Assembly: GCF_913776015.1 (NCBI RefSeq)
Contig: NZ_CAJYMD010000005.1
Location: 1 to 41,074 of the forward strand
DNA from: an uncultured Oxalicibacterium sp.
Lineage (GTDB): Bacteria; Pseudomonadota; Gammaproteobacteria; Burkholderiales; Burkholderiaceae_D
Direction of reading: 5' to 3'
Length of the DNA: 41,074 nucleotides
Shown here: positions 17,046-25,680 of the stretch, one piece after another
How positions within the stretch are numbered: the first letter of the stretch is position 1
Layout: each line of letters begins with the position of its first letter
Translations under genes and position numbers: made by a program
The notes under the pieces: generated by a model
Told to the model about the DNA's origin: nothing
Seen by the model: only the letters and a program-made list of their open reading frames with translations
The model's database searches: none

Positions 17046-17650
17046 TGCGCCTGCTTTCCCGTCTGATGGCTCTGTTCTGCAGCCTGACGGCGGGAGCGAC
17101 ACTGGCTGGCTCACTCGATGTCACTGTGCTGGATGACAGCGGCAAGCCCTTGCCGGATGCCGTGGTTTTTCTCGACTCGGCTCCGGCAAAGCGGATGGTC
17201 AAACCGCTCACGGGCGTGCAGGTGGCGCAAAAGGACCTCCGCTTTGTGCCTGCGCTGCTGGTCGTCACCACCGGTACCGCCGTGTCCTTCCCCAACATGG
17301 ATAGCGTGCGTCACCACGTCTATTCGTTTTCATCTGCCAAACGGTTCGAACTCAAGCTTTACGTGGGCACGCCGCTTGAGCCCGTCGTTTTCGATCAGCC
17401 CGGTGCGGTAGTCCTGGGTTGCAATATTCACGACCAGATGATTGGCTATCTCCTCGTGGTCGATACCCCTTTTTACGGCCTCACGAATGAGGAAGGAAAA
17501 GTCAGCCTGCATGATCTGCCGACCGCCGCCAGCACCTTGCGCGTGTGGCACAGCCGGTTGATCAACAGCGCGCAACCCCAGTCACAGGCAATCCAGGTCG
17601 ATGGCAACAACAAGACCCAGACCGTCTCTCTGAAAAAGCTGCGGAAATGA
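17042..17650 (+). CDS. Amicyanin-like periplasmic cupredoxin ('methylamine utilization protein' family)
   Basis: This 202-residue exported protein has a signal peptide (about residues 1-23, cleavage near TLAGS). The mature protein has a cupredoxin fold with likely type 1 copper ligands His91 or His92 (MDSVRHHVYSF) and Cys127, His130 and Met133 (CNIHDQM). The Cys-x2-His-x2-Met loop is the short form seen in amicyanin. Related proteins are commonly labelled methylamine utilization protein, but no methylamine dehydrogenase genes are here. An additional C-terminal segment (GLTNEEGKVSLHDLPTAA) resembles a carboxypeptidase regulatory-like strand set. It overlaps both neighbours by 4 bp, so translation of all three genes is coupled. 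It is probably an electron carrier or a copper- or redox-sensing partner. Confidence 0.85.
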   Translation: MMRLLSRLMALFCSLTAGATLAGSLDVTVLDDSGKPLPDAVVFLDSAPAKRMVKPLTGVQVAQKDLRFVPALLVVTTGTAVSFPNMDSVRHHVYSFSSAKRFELKLYVGTPLEPVVFDQPGAVVLGCNIHDQMIGYLLVVDTPFYGLTNEEGKVSLHDLPTAASTLRVWHSRLINSAQPQSQAIQVDGNNKTQTVSLKKLRK

Positions 17651-20025
17651 GACTGGCCCGGCAAATGAACCATGTGAGCCTGGCGACCCGCATTGTCGCG
17701 GTCATGCTGCTCATCCTGTTAGTGGTGCAGGCGACCAGCTACTGGGCGGTCCGCGTGGCCATCGAACGCCAGGTACGCAATCAGATTCAGTCCGATCTCA
17801 TGGTGGCAGAACGTGTCTGGCTGCAATTGCTGACCGAGAACGCGCGCCGCCTGCGCGAAGCGTCGATCGTGCTGGCTGCAGATTACGGTTTCCGCGAGGC
17901 CGTCACCACCGAAGACAAAACGACCATTGCGTCCGCGCTGGAGAACGGTGGTGATCGTATCGGTGCCACCCTTGCCATCCTGCTCGATCCCGAATTCAGC
18001 GTCGTCACTGGCAACCGGACGGTGGATACGCAGTCGACTGCCGCCTTGCGGCGTATCAGCTTATCTCTGTCACATAGTGAAGACATGGGGATGATTGCGG
18101 CTCTGCACGGCAATCTCTATCAGTTCGTGATGGTGCCGGTGCATGCACCACATATCGTCGGCTGGGTGTTAATGGGCTTTCCTGTGGCGCAGCCCTTGCT
18201 GGACGCGCTGCACCGCCTGTCCGGTTCGCATGCCTTCCTGCTCTCCCCTGCCAGTGATGCGGATCGCTACCAGGATATCGGTACCTTGCCGGATCCGGAT
18301 CGGACGTTGCGACAGGCGCTGCAACTTGGTGCGCCCGAAATCGATACAGACGAGGGCATGCTGGTGACGCACTATGTGCGTCTCGGCGACGATAGTGATG
18401 CAGAAACGCCCCGACTCGTTCTGCTCAAATCCATTGCCGAGGCATCCGCGCCCTTCTTCAAGCTGCAGTGGATGCTGGGGTTGATCACCTTGCTGGGCGT
18501 CGTGCTGTTTGCATTCGGTAGCCAGCGCGCCGCGAGCTGGGTCACACGCCCGATCAAGGAACTCACCAGCCTGGCACAAGCGCTCGAAAAGGGCCGGTTC
18601 AACGTTTCGGTCGCAGGAACCACACGCGGCGATGAAGTGGGCTCTCTGGCCCGCGCATTCGACAGCATGCGCAGCAGTATCGCCACGCAGCAGGAAGAGA
18701 TTCGTCGCCTTGCTTACTGGGATCGCCTGACAGGCTTGCCCAACCGCGAGCAATTCCGGCTAGCGCTGGAGCAGGCCATCTTGGCAAACCTGGCCAGTGC
18801 CACGCCCTTGGTGGTCCTGACCTTGAATCTCGATCGCTTCAAGCATGTCAACGACGTCATGGGATATGACTTTGGCGACGAGTTGCTACGCGCCGTCGCC
18901 AATCGGTTGCAACAACAGATCCATTCGGCTCAAGACATGGTTGCGCGCGTCGGGGGAGACGAGTTTGCGCTCCTGCTGACGAATGCCGATGCGCTCGTCG
19001 CGACCGAAGTTGCCAGAAACATTGGCATGGCGTTCGAGACGCCCCTGGCGCTCAATGGACAAACCGTCGATCTGCATGCGCGGATGGGCGGGGCTTGCTG
19101 GCCACAGGATGCTGCCGAGGCAGAGCTGTTGCGTAGCCGTTCCGAGATCGCCTTGCGCGCGGCCAAGAACAAGATCGTGGATGTACTGTTTTATACGCCA
19201 TCGCTGGATTCGACGAGCGCACAAACCCTGTCGCTGCTTGGTAATTTGCGCCACGCCCTGCTCAACAATGAACTGCGCCTCTTTCTGCAACCCAAGATCG
19301 ACACGATGACCGGCGAAGTGGTGGCGGCCGAAGCACTCATCCGCTGGGAACATCCGCAACGTGGCATGGTGCCGCCCATGGAGTTCATCCCGTTTGCCGA
19401 GCAAACCGGCTTCGTCAGGGAGCTTACGATCTGGATGTTTGAAACGGCGGCCGAACTCTGGCACGACCTGCAACCGGCAACCGGCAGCTTCCGCATCGCC
19501 ATCAATCTCTCGACCCGTGATCTGATGGATATCAATCTGCCGGAACGCCTGCTCGCCATCATGCAAAGCAAGAACGTCACAGCCGATGCGTTTTCACTCG
19601 AAATCACGGAAAGCGCCATCATGGATGATGTGCAACGTGCCGAAGCCACACTGGAACGATTGGCGAAACAGGGCTTCAAGCTTTCGATCGACGACTTTGG
19701 TACCGGCTTCTCCTCCCTAGCCTACCTGAAGCGCCTGCCAGTGCATGAACTGAAGATCGACAAGTCATTTGTCATGGGAATGGAAACCGATGCCAGCGAT
19801 GCCAAAATCGTTCGCTCGACCATTGATCTCGCACACAATCTGGGACTGTCGGTCGTTGCTGAAGGTGTGGAAAGTCGCAGCTTGCTGGACCGACTGGCCG
19901 AGCTGCGCTGCGACGAGGCGCAGGGATACTTCATTTCCAGACCGATTCCCGCCGCACAGTTCAATACATGGCGGGAAAACTGGGCGACCACCTACCGCAC
20001 CTTTGCGAACACCCATTCGGCCTGA
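17647..20025 (+). CDS. Membrane GGDEF-EAL protein (cyclic di-GMP turnover) with HAMP
   Basis: This 792-residue inner-membrane protein has a helix near residues 16-38, a periplasmic sensor of about 240 residues and a second helix near 280-300. A HAMP domain (about 300-355, TRPIKELTSLAQALEKG) is followed by GGDEF (about 365-520) and EAL (about 540-790). The GGDEF motif is intact at 436-440, but the inhibitory site reads SAQD instead of RxxD. The phosphodiesterase motifs are intact: EALIRWEHP at 562 and DDFGTGFSSLAYLKRLP. It could therefore make, break or switch between both activities. I start at 17647, overlapping the cupredoxin stop (ATGA); the frame is open to 17545, and an ATG six codons later is possible. 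The operon suggests its periplasmic domain receives input from the cupredoxin and DUF4394 proteins. Confidence 0.9.
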   Translation: MRLARQMNHVSLATRIVAVMLLILLVVQATSYWAVRVAIERQVRNQIQSDLMVAERVWLQLLTENARRLREASIVLAADYGFREAVTTEDKTTIASALENGGDRIGATLAILLDPEFSVVTGNRTVDTQSTAALRRISLSLSHSEDMGMIAALHGNLYQFVMVPVHAPHIVGWVLMGFPVAQPLLDALHRLSGSHAFLLSPASDADRYQDIGTLPDPDRTLRQALQLGAPEIDTDEGMLVTHYVRLGDDSDAETPRLVLLKSIAEASAPFFKLQWMLGLITLLGVVLFAFGSQRAASWVTRPIKELTSLAQALEKGRFNVSVAGTTRGDEVGSLARAFDSMRSSIATQQEEIRRLAYWDRLTGLPNREQFRLALEQAILANLASATPLVVLTLNLDRFKHVNDVMGYDFGDELLRAVANRLQQQIHSAQDMVARVGGDEFALLLTNADALVATEVARNIGMAFETPLALNGQTVDLHARMGGACWPQDAAEAELLRSRSEIALRAAKNKIVDVLFYTPSLDSTSAQTLSLLGNLRHALLNNELRLFLQPKIDTMTGEVVAAEALIRWEHPQRGMVPPMEFIPFAEQTGFVRELTIWMFETAAELWHDLQPATGSFRIAINLSTRDLMDINLPERLLAIMQSKNVTADAFSLEITESAIMDDVQRAEATLERLAKQGFKLSIDDFGTGFSSLAYLKRLPVHELKIDKSFVMGMETDASDAKIVRSTIDLAHNLGLSVVAEGVESRSLLDRLAELRCDEAQGYFISRPIPAAQFNTWRENWATTYRTFANTHSA

Positions 20026-20072
20026 GCGAATCAAACCGGGCTGACACATTCATACAGATCGATGCTTCTTGA

Positions 20073-20402
20073 TCAGAGGCTTGCAAGAATCAACACGACT
20101 GCCGGAACCAGCGCAAACAAACCTGCCTGTATCGTTCGCTGTGGCCAAGCATTCACGCATGCCACGAAGACATTGCCAATCACCATCCATGCCAGACAAA
20201 GCAGTAGCGGGCCGATAGCTACACCCAAGAGTGGCACCGACAAGCCCAATTGCAAGACCGCTAGCATCACTGCCAGTCGGCGACCATGTACGCGTAACCA
20301 TGTTGGTAGATTCGCGTGATCACCGGCTCGCGTTTCGCTGCCTGCGAACCAGCAAGCGACACCGCTGCATGCCAACAAAATAAAACCCAGCGCAGCATTC
20401 AT
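20073..20402 (-). CDS. DUF3325-like small membrane protein of an iron-uptake operon
   Basis: This 109-residue protein has three to four hydrophobic segments. It begins MNAALGFILLACSGVACWFAGSE and has a central RRLAVMLAVLQLGLSVPLLG and a C-terminal helix VPAVVLILASL. It resembles DUF3325 proteins that close operons of TonB receptor plus PepSY reductase-like genes. The frame is open far upstream, but the ATG at 20402 overlaps the stop of the preceding gene (ATGA), which fixes the start. It is the last gene of the four-gene operon. Its function is unknown; a role in siderophore-iron reduction or inner-membrane transfer is inferred only from context. Confidence 0.7.
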   Translation of the reverse strand: MNAALGFILLACSGVACWFAGSETRAGDHANLPTWLRVHGRRLAVMLAVLQLGLSVPLLGVAIGPLLLCLAWMVIGNVFVACVNAWPQRTIQAGLFALVPAVVLILASL

Positions 20403-21157
20403 TGCGGCAACTCGCTTTTGTCGGTGTCTTGCCGTACCGCAAACCACAGCAGGCTCGCACACATTGCCACTAGCACAGTCCCACCAGCACTGCTGATGTT
20501 TGATGAGGTCCATGCAACACCTGCCAAGAATACCGCCGATAACAGCCAGCAGGCCGATGCCAGACGCGGATACCAGGTCGAAACCGACAGGGATGGCAGC
20601 ATTACGAAGAACGCAATCAGCATGCCTAGGCAACCGATGGCCTTTTGCTGATCCCCAATACCGAGATGCGAAAGCCGGAACGCTTCGAGCATGCAGAGCG
20701 CAAGCACCCACCATGACAGACGGCGCGGCCAATCGGTCGCCGTTCTTGCGACCGTAACGGCGGCTTGCGGACGATTGATCTTCTTCAGCACCCGTGCCTG
20801 CAAACGACTTGCGGCAAATAGCAGCAATGCCGCCAGTACGATCAGCGAAACGCTCATTTCCACCGCGAGCGGCACGTCCTGCCGCAAGCCGGCCAGCGCC
20901 GTCACAACCAAGGCGATTGCCGTGATGCGAAGGCCGGCTTTCCATCGCACGATCGCCTCGGGTAGAACGGCAATCATCGCACTCAACAATAGCCATGCCG
21001 CGATGAACCACCATGCGCCCATGCCGCCGGTTGCCGCAAGCAATTCGAAACCACGCCCCAGCATGACCGCTGCCGTTGCCAGCACGGCGAAGGCGGCAAC
21101 CAGCGATGCGTGCAAACCCGTCATGAGCCGTTCAAACATGCTGCGCTCCGGCTGCAA
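20399..21157 (-). CDS. Unrecognised polytopic membrane protein in iron-uptake operon
   Basis: This protein has 252 residues (246 if it starts at the internal ATG, 21139) and about six or seven membrane helices. The first ~90 residues (LHASLVAAFAVLATAAVML; MGAWWFIAAWLLLSAMIAVLPEAIVRW) could be a divergent DUF3649-type iron-uptake protein. The rest I do not recognise: a basic loop around LQARVLKKINRP, then four further helices. It overlaps the PepSY gene upstream by 8-26 bp and the DUF3325 gene downstream by 4 bp, so it belongs to the Fur-controlled operon. It may be a fusion of a small iron-uptake protein with an additional membrane domain. Confidence 0.7.
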   Translation of the reverse strand: MQPERSMFERLMTGLHASLVAAFAVLATAAVMLGRGFELLAATGGMGAWWFIAAWLLLSAMIAVLPEAIVRWKAGLRITAIALVVTALAGLRQDVPLAVEMSVSLIVLAALLLFAASRLQARVLKKINRPQAAVTVARTATDWPRRLSWWVLALCMLEAFRLSHLGIGDQQKAIGCLGMLIAFFVMLPSLSVSTWYPRLASACWLLSAVFLAGVAWTSSNISSAGGTVLVAMCASLLWFAVRQDTDKSELPQ

Positions 21158-22253
21158 CCGCGCGATTACGCTGCTTGAGCTTGCGGCGCTCCATCCACAA
21201 CAGGGTACCGCTCAATGAAAGCAGTGCCGGACTCAAACCGATCAGAAAATACAGCCACTTCATCACGATGCCGCCGTAATCGCCGAAATGCAGCGGTTCC
21301 ATCAAGCCGTTGAACTGGCTCCAGAAACCATTCTGCCGTGGATCGTTTTTCTCCTTGAGCTTGCCGCCCTGATACGTGACGCGCGCATTGCTGAACCACA
21401 AATCATCGACCGGACCGAGCAGGATCACGCTGGCATTCGGCTTGCCGGTATCGCGCAAGGCAATCCGATTCGGCTGCAAACCGGGCATGTCCTGCTGCGC
21501 CTGCTGCAACAATGCGTTGATCGACACGGCACGCGCTGGCTGCTCCGCCATCTTGTCACGCATCTTCATCGCTGCCGGCCGTGCACCGCCACTGCCGCTG
21601 ACGTAACTGTAGGCACGCTCGAACACCGGCGTCAGCCCCAGCCATGCACCGGTAAACGCAATCATTAGATGAAACACCAGTCCCCAGATGCCCAGACTCT
21701 TGTGCAAATCGGAACCCGTCACGCGCAAGCTCTTGCGCCAACGCACGGTGAACAGTTCCTTGAGAATCTTGCGGTGAATGACGAAGCCCGACACGATCAG
21801 GAAGAACATCGCCACGCCGAGAAAACCGACGATCCAGCGCGGCCCGAAGAACAGGAACACATGAATCATGCGGAAGAATTGCCCGAGCTCGCTATCGACC
21901 GGACCGATGACCTCACCCGTATCGGCGCGCACCGCAATCTTCATCCGCTCCGGCTTGTCGGCCGGCTTGATGAATGCCATCCATGCCGGATTGATGGTAT
22001 CGGGATACCACAAACTTTCTGGCTTGCTACCCGGATACCGCTCAGCCAGATTTTTGAGTACCAGATCGGGGCCAACCAGTTGCGCAACATGCGGTAAGGC
22101 CCGCAAGGAAGGATTGGCCCAGAGATCGATTTCGTTCTTGAACACGACCACCGAACCGGAGAAACACACGATAAAGAGCAACAACCCGGTCACAATCCCC
22201 GCCCATGAATGCAAGGCGTAGAGAATGACTAGGGTACGACGCGATGCAGCCAT
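21132..22253 (-). CDS. PepSY-associated TM helix protein (putative siderophore-iron reductase)
   Basis: This 373-residue inner-membrane protein has four membrane helices and PepSY-type periplasmic domains. The N-terminal helix (LYALHSWAGIVTGLLLFIVCFSG) has the conserved HxWxG pattern. The large loop contains WMAFIKPADKPERMKIAVRAD and DTGEVIG, and a later stretch around DLHKSLGIWGLVFHLMIAFTG has His residues that could bind heme. Related proteins (FsrB/PiuB-like) accompany siderophore receptors and are proposed or shown to reduce ferric siderophores at the inner membrane. The start codon overlaps the TonB receptor stop by one base (TGATG), indicating translational coupling. Confidence 0.85.
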   Translation of the reverse strand: MAASRRTLVILYALHSWAGIVTGLLLFIVCFSGSVVVFKNEIDLWANPSLRALPHVAQLVGPDLVLKNLAERYPGSKPESLWYPDTINPAWMAFIKPADKPERMKIAVRADTGEVIGPVDSELGQFFRMIHVFLFFGPRWIVGFLGVAMFFLIVSGFVIHRKILKELFTVRWRKSLRVTGSDLHKSLGIWGLVFHLMIAFTGAWLGLTPVFERAYSYVSGSGGARPAAMKMRDKMAEQPARAVSINALLQQAQQDMPGLQPNRIALRDTGKPNASVILLGPVDDLWFSNARVTYQGGKLKEKNDPRQNGFWSQFNGLMEPLHFGDYGGIVMKWLYFLIGLSPALLSLSGTLLWMERRKLKQRNRAVAAGAQHV

Positions 22254-24424
22254 CAGAAATCGAAGACAGTTTTCAGCATAATGGTTCGTGGGTCGCCGAG
22301 GGGAACGACATTGGCATTGAACACACCAGCATAGTATTCCTTGTCGAACAGGTTCTTGACGTTCAACTGAATCCGATAGCCCTGACCTTGATAGCTGATA
22401 TTGGCATCGGCAACGGTGTAGCCGGGGACCGTGTAGTTGATGCCCAAAGCAGACTTTCTGCTTTCATGACGCAACCCTGCACCTGCGCCCCAGCCTTGCA
22501 TGGCGCCGCTGAAACGATAATTTGCAAGGATGCTGGCTGAACGGCGCGGGACGTTGGACAAGTTTTGACCGACGTAGCTGCTGTTGACGTCTTTTGTAAC
22601 CTTACCATCCAGTATCGATAGCGTTCCAAGCAAATTCCAACCATTATTCAAATCTGCATTAAATTCAGCCTCGTAACCTTTTGTTCGCTGCTCGCCAATT
22701 TCAACTTGATAGCCTGTATTAACGGCATCTGCCTGTGAAACATTTCTACGCGTCAGGTCGTAGTAGGCGAGTGCTGCATTCAAGCGCTTGTCATCCGATT
22801 GAAATTTGACACCGATCTCGGATTGTTCGCCTTTTTCAGGATTGATAAGCGCACCAGCAATCGTCGCGCCAGCTTGTGGTAAAAACGAGGTCGCATAGCT
22901 GACATAAGGAGCGACATTCGACGTTGCCTGATACATCGCACCAATGCTGCCTGTCGTCGCATTGTTTTTCTGATCGCGTGTGGTGTTATTTAATGGCGTA
23001 ATCGTTTTCAATTCAGCACGATCATGGCGCAAGGCCAGATTCAAGCTCCATTTATCGCTCAATTGAATTTGATCCCGCGCATAAAAAGCAACGTACGAGA
23101 TCGTGGTATCGATAATGCCTGCAGCAGCAGTCTGATAAGCGCAACCTGTAACAGCTCTATTATATTGAGGCCTATAAATATTTAATTGTGTAGCTGTCGT
23201 TGGATTAATGACGCAACGCTTAGTATCGCGATACAAGTGGTCTTCATTTGCATCGATACCAAGCATTACGCTGTGCTTGGTCTGACCAAGATCGAATTTC
23301 TTCTCGATATTGGTATCCACACCGATACCGTGCTCCCAAAAATCCTGCTTCAGAACATTACGCGCAATATTTCCATTCGTCACAGTCGTACCATTTGTGA
23401 CGACAGCACCAGTCACATTCGCCAACGCTCCAGTCATCGTCATTTCCGTGTAACGCAGGTTCTGCTGCAAAGTCCAACCCGAATCGAAACGATGCGTCAA
23501 TGCATAGCCGATCGATTTTTGCTCTGCATCGTAGGCACCGACGCTCGGGTCACTGGTAAAGAAACTGCGTGGCACGCTGATGCCATTGTTGACCAGCGAG
23601 CTTGCCAGATAAGGCGTACCTTGCTGACGCAAGTATTGACGTTGATTGATCGCCGCCAGAATCGTGAAATCGGTTCTCGAACCGAAGTCCAGACTGATCG
23701 ATGGTGCAATGTAGCGATTCTTGAACCAGACATAATCGGTTTGGTCATCGCTATCTGACGCCATGCCCGTCACACGAAAGGCTGCCTTGCCATTTTCGGA
23801 GTTGAGCGGACGGCCAAAATCGAACGTGCCTTGGCGATATCCGTAACTGCCGAACGTGAAACCCACCTGATTGAATGCTTCGGCACGCGGACGTTTGCTG
23901 ATGATATTGACGATGCCGCCGGGTTGCGTCTGGCCGAAGCTGATGGATGCTGGTCCTTTAAAAATCTCGATCTGCTCAGCACCGAAGATTTCCTGCGCGA
24001 CCCAGTTTGCCTGACTAATCCGTATGCCGTCGAGATACATCGTGTTGGAAGCATCCTGACCACGAATCGTAAAGTCATCCCAGCCACGCCGCCCCAACCC
24101 ACCGGCCGATACGCCTGCCGAAGTCTGCAGCGCTTCATTCAATGTAGTTACCTGCCGTGTATCCAGCAACTCACGCGTCAGTACCGATACCGACTGCGGC
24201 GTTTCAAACAAAGGCTTGTCAGATTTGGTGCTGGATGTCGCTTTTTGCGCAGTAAAGCGGGTGGGTGCCACTTCGCTTGTGACATTGATGGCGGGCAAAA
24301 CATCGGCAGCTTGCGTATTTTCTTGCTGCTGCGCCGAGGCGGCTACAGAGATGACGCATAAACCGAGGAGCGCAAAACGAACAGCGACCACCGAGGGCCG
24401 CACCGAAAAAGAAACGGAGGACAT
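22253..24424 (-). CDS. TonB-dependent siderophore receptor
   Basis: This 723-residue outer-membrane receptor has a signal peptide (about residues 1-31, VAASAQ). Residues ~45-60 (VLPAINVTSEVAP) are a TonB-box region. The plug domain (about 70-180) has ETPQSVSVLTRELLD, LNEALQTSAGVS, FTIRGQD, YLDGIR and IEIFKGPASISFGQTQPGGIVNIISKRP, all typical of siderophore receptors of the FhuE/FpvA group. The C-terminal 22-strand barrel ends in TVFDF with a terminal Phe. There is no N-terminal secretin/TonB extension, so no FecR-type signalling. It is preceded by a strong Fur box and heads a four-gene iron operon. The siderophore is unknown; no siderophore biosynthesis genes are present here. Confidence 0.95.
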   Translation of the reverse strand: MSSVSFSVRPSVVAVRFALLGLCVISVAASAQQQENTQAADVLPAINVTSEVAPTRFTAQKATSSTKSDKPLFETPQSVSVLTRELLDTRQVTTLNEALQTSAGVSAGGLGRRGWDDFTIRGQDASNTMYLDGIRISQANWVAQEIFGAEQIEIFKGPASISFGQTQPGGIVNIISKRPRAEAFNQVGFTFGSYGYRQGTFDFGRPLNSENGKAAFRVTGMASDSDDQTDYVWFKNRYIAPSISLDFGSRTDFTILAAINQRQYLRQQGTPYLASSLVNNGISVPRSFFTSDPSVGAYDAEQKSIGYALTHRFDSGWTLQQNLRYTEMTMTGALANVTGAVVTNGTTVTNGNIARNVLKQDFWEHGIGVDTNIEKKFDLGQTKHSVMLGIDANEDHLYRDTKRCVINPTTATQLNIYRPQYNRAVTGCAYQTAAAGIIDTTISYVAFYARDQIQLSDKWSLNLALRHDRAELKTITPLNNTTRDQKNNATTGSIGAMYQATSNVAPYVSYATSFLPQAGATIAGALINPEKGEQSEIGVKFQSDDKRLNAALAYYDLTRRNVSQADAVNTGYQVEIGEQRTKGYEAEFNADLNNGWNLLGTLSILDGKVTKDVNSSYVGQNLSNVPRRSASILANYRFSGAMQGWGAGAGLRHESRKSALGINYTVPGYTVADANISYQGQGYRIQLNVKNLFDKEYYAGVFNANVVPLGDPRTIMLKTVFDF

Positions 24425-24451
24425 GACTGGGAGAGAAGATGTTTTCTACTT

Positions 24452-24470
24452 GATAATGATTTGCATTATC
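24452..24470 (-). promoter_or_regulatory. Fur box upstream of the siderophore receptor operon
   Basis: GATAATGATTTGCATTATC matches the 19-bp Fur consensus GATAATGATAATCATTATC at 16 of 19 positions, with the three mismatches together near the centre. It lies 28 bp upstream of the receptor ATG, where it would block transcription when iron is plentiful. Confidence 0.88.
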
Positions 24471-24534
24471 ACACCTCACCCTCCTCCCGTCAGCTTTGAT
24501 CAATAAAACTGTTGTTTTCGCGACAGGAACCGTA

Positions 24535-24732
24535 TCAGACATGCTCGGGTGCCGGCGGCACTTCGGGCGGCATACGATCAGGCGGGACTTCCGGTTGATC
24601 AGGGCCGGGCGGCGTGACTGGATCATGTTGCGGGGGCGGAATTTCCGGATCGTTGATGCGATGTGGATCGATTTCAGGTTGCGGATCGGGAATCACGGGA
24701 ATTTCCGGTGGAATGGGTGTCGGCACGCTCAT
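24535..24732 (-). CDS. Small proline-rich protein
   Basis: This 65-residue protein is about one-third proline, with many Asp/Glu residues and repeated PEIPP/PEVPP-like units (PTPIPPEIPVIPDPQP; PPEVPPAPEH). AAAGGA precedes the ATG at good spacing. It has no signal peptide or membrane helix, and the extended polyproline-like composition implies a rod-like or disordered peptide. I do not recognise a family. It lies between the siderophore receptor promoter and a group of small hydrophilic proteins. The coding assignment rests on the ribosome-binding site and on the proline-rich reading frame. Confidence 0.6.
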   Translation of the reverse strand: MSVPTPIPPEIPVIPDPQPEIDPHRINDPEIPPPQHDPVTPPGPDQPEVPPDRMPPEVPPAPEHV

Positions 24733-24959
24733 GTCTTGTCCTTTTTTCTTGATGGAATAAGTAGGCGTGGGATGCCGTTACCGGATCGAAGTTGCAGAGC
24801 ACATGGCATGCACAAGTCAGATCCCGCACATAAACGCTTTTTAACCTTTTTTCTGACATCACTTCGCACAAGCATCCTACAGATACCAAAGAGTGCAATG
24901 CGTAGACTCAATGCCAATGGTCGACCCTGAGGGCCGACATTGTCCTAGGAGCGAGAATT

Positions 24960-25157
24960 ATGGAAAAGAGCGATCGATTGCAGCAACGCGCTACGCGCCG
25001 TGCCCCACAGCGACAACAGGTCGTGCGCAATGCCTTGCCGCAAAAAGGAAATCGATTCCTGCATGCGCCCACAGGTATACGCCCGGCCGACGGCCCAGAC
25101 TATCGCGATCCTGAACGGGTCTGGACGCACTCTGATCACCCACGTATCGCCGCCTGA
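24960..25157 (+). CDS. Small basic hypothetical protein
   Basis: This 65-residue hydrophilic protein is rich in Arg, Gln and Pro (RLQQRATRRAPQRQQVVRN) with a C-terminal GIRPADGPDYRDPERVW. It has no membrane segment or known motif. AGGAG seven bases before the ATG supports translation. It lies 54 bp upstream of another basic small protein and may be co-transcribed with it. It could bind nucleic acid judging by its charge, but this is only an inference from composition. Confidence 0.55.
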   Translation: MEKSDRLQQRATRRAPQRQQVVRNALPQKGNRFLHAPTGIRPADGPDYRDPERVWTHSDHPRIAA

Positions 25158-25211
25158 CCTTGCAACACCATTCACGCGACGGCTAAGACCGTCAACTTGA
25201 AGGAGATTGCC

Positions 25212-25559
25212 ATGCCACAAGCAGCCTGGAGTGAAAAACGCGAACGCCAGTATCAGCACATCAAGGAAAGTGTGCAGAACCAAGGCGGCAACCGTGCCAA
25301 GCGCGCCGAGGAAATCGCCGCACGTACTGTCAACAAGGAACGTGCCCAGCATGGCGAAACCAAGTCGGCAAGCAAGACTACCCTGAACAGTACGCCAGCA
25401 CCAAGTCGTGGTGGCTTGCGTGCGCATCGCGGCGATGCAGGTCGTACCCACGCACAGTTGTACAAGGATGCACAGGCACGCAACATTACCGGGCGCTCCA
25501 CGATGAACAAGGCACAACTCGAACGTGCCTTGGGTACCAACATTAAGCGCACACGCTAA
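25212..25559 (+). CDS. 'Plasmid stabilization protein'-like small basic protein
   Basis: This 115-residue hydrophilic protein starts MPQAAWSEKRERQYQHIKES, contains AEEIAARTVNKERAQHGE and ends with RTHAQLYKDAQARNITGRSTMNKAQLERALG. The C-terminal 35 residues resemble a Rho-N/SAP-like helix-extended-helix. Chromosomal relatives are widely annotated as plasmid stabilization proteins without experimental support, and I see no plasmid context. AAGGAG lies six bases before the ATG at 25212, so I prefer this over the in-frame start at 25197. It is possibly a stress-related nucleic-acid-binding protein. Confidence 0.75.
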   Translation: MPQAAWSEKRERQYQHIKESVQNQGGNRAKRAEEIAARTVNKERAQHGETKSASKTTLNSTPAPSRGGLRAHRGDAGRTHAQLYKDAQARNITGRSTMNKAQLERALGTNIKRTR

Positions 25560-25680
25560 TCGCTCATCGGCGAGCAGAAACCTACGACTCGCCTCTCCAT
25601 AGAACGTCAATACTGCCTGACACGCCTTGCGGTGTGCACGGGCTTATTGCCTAATCTCATGTTTATTCAAGGAGTACGCC

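Noticed and set aside
16143-17650. Methylamine utilisation operon suggested by the cupredoxin family name
   Set aside because: No methylamine dehydrogenase subunit or maturation genes are present; the neighbours are a DUF4394 protein and a GGDEF-EAL protein.
25212-25559. Plasmid origin suspected from a 'plasmid stabilization' name
   Set aside because: No replication, partition or toxin gene is present and the relatives are mostly chromosomal.
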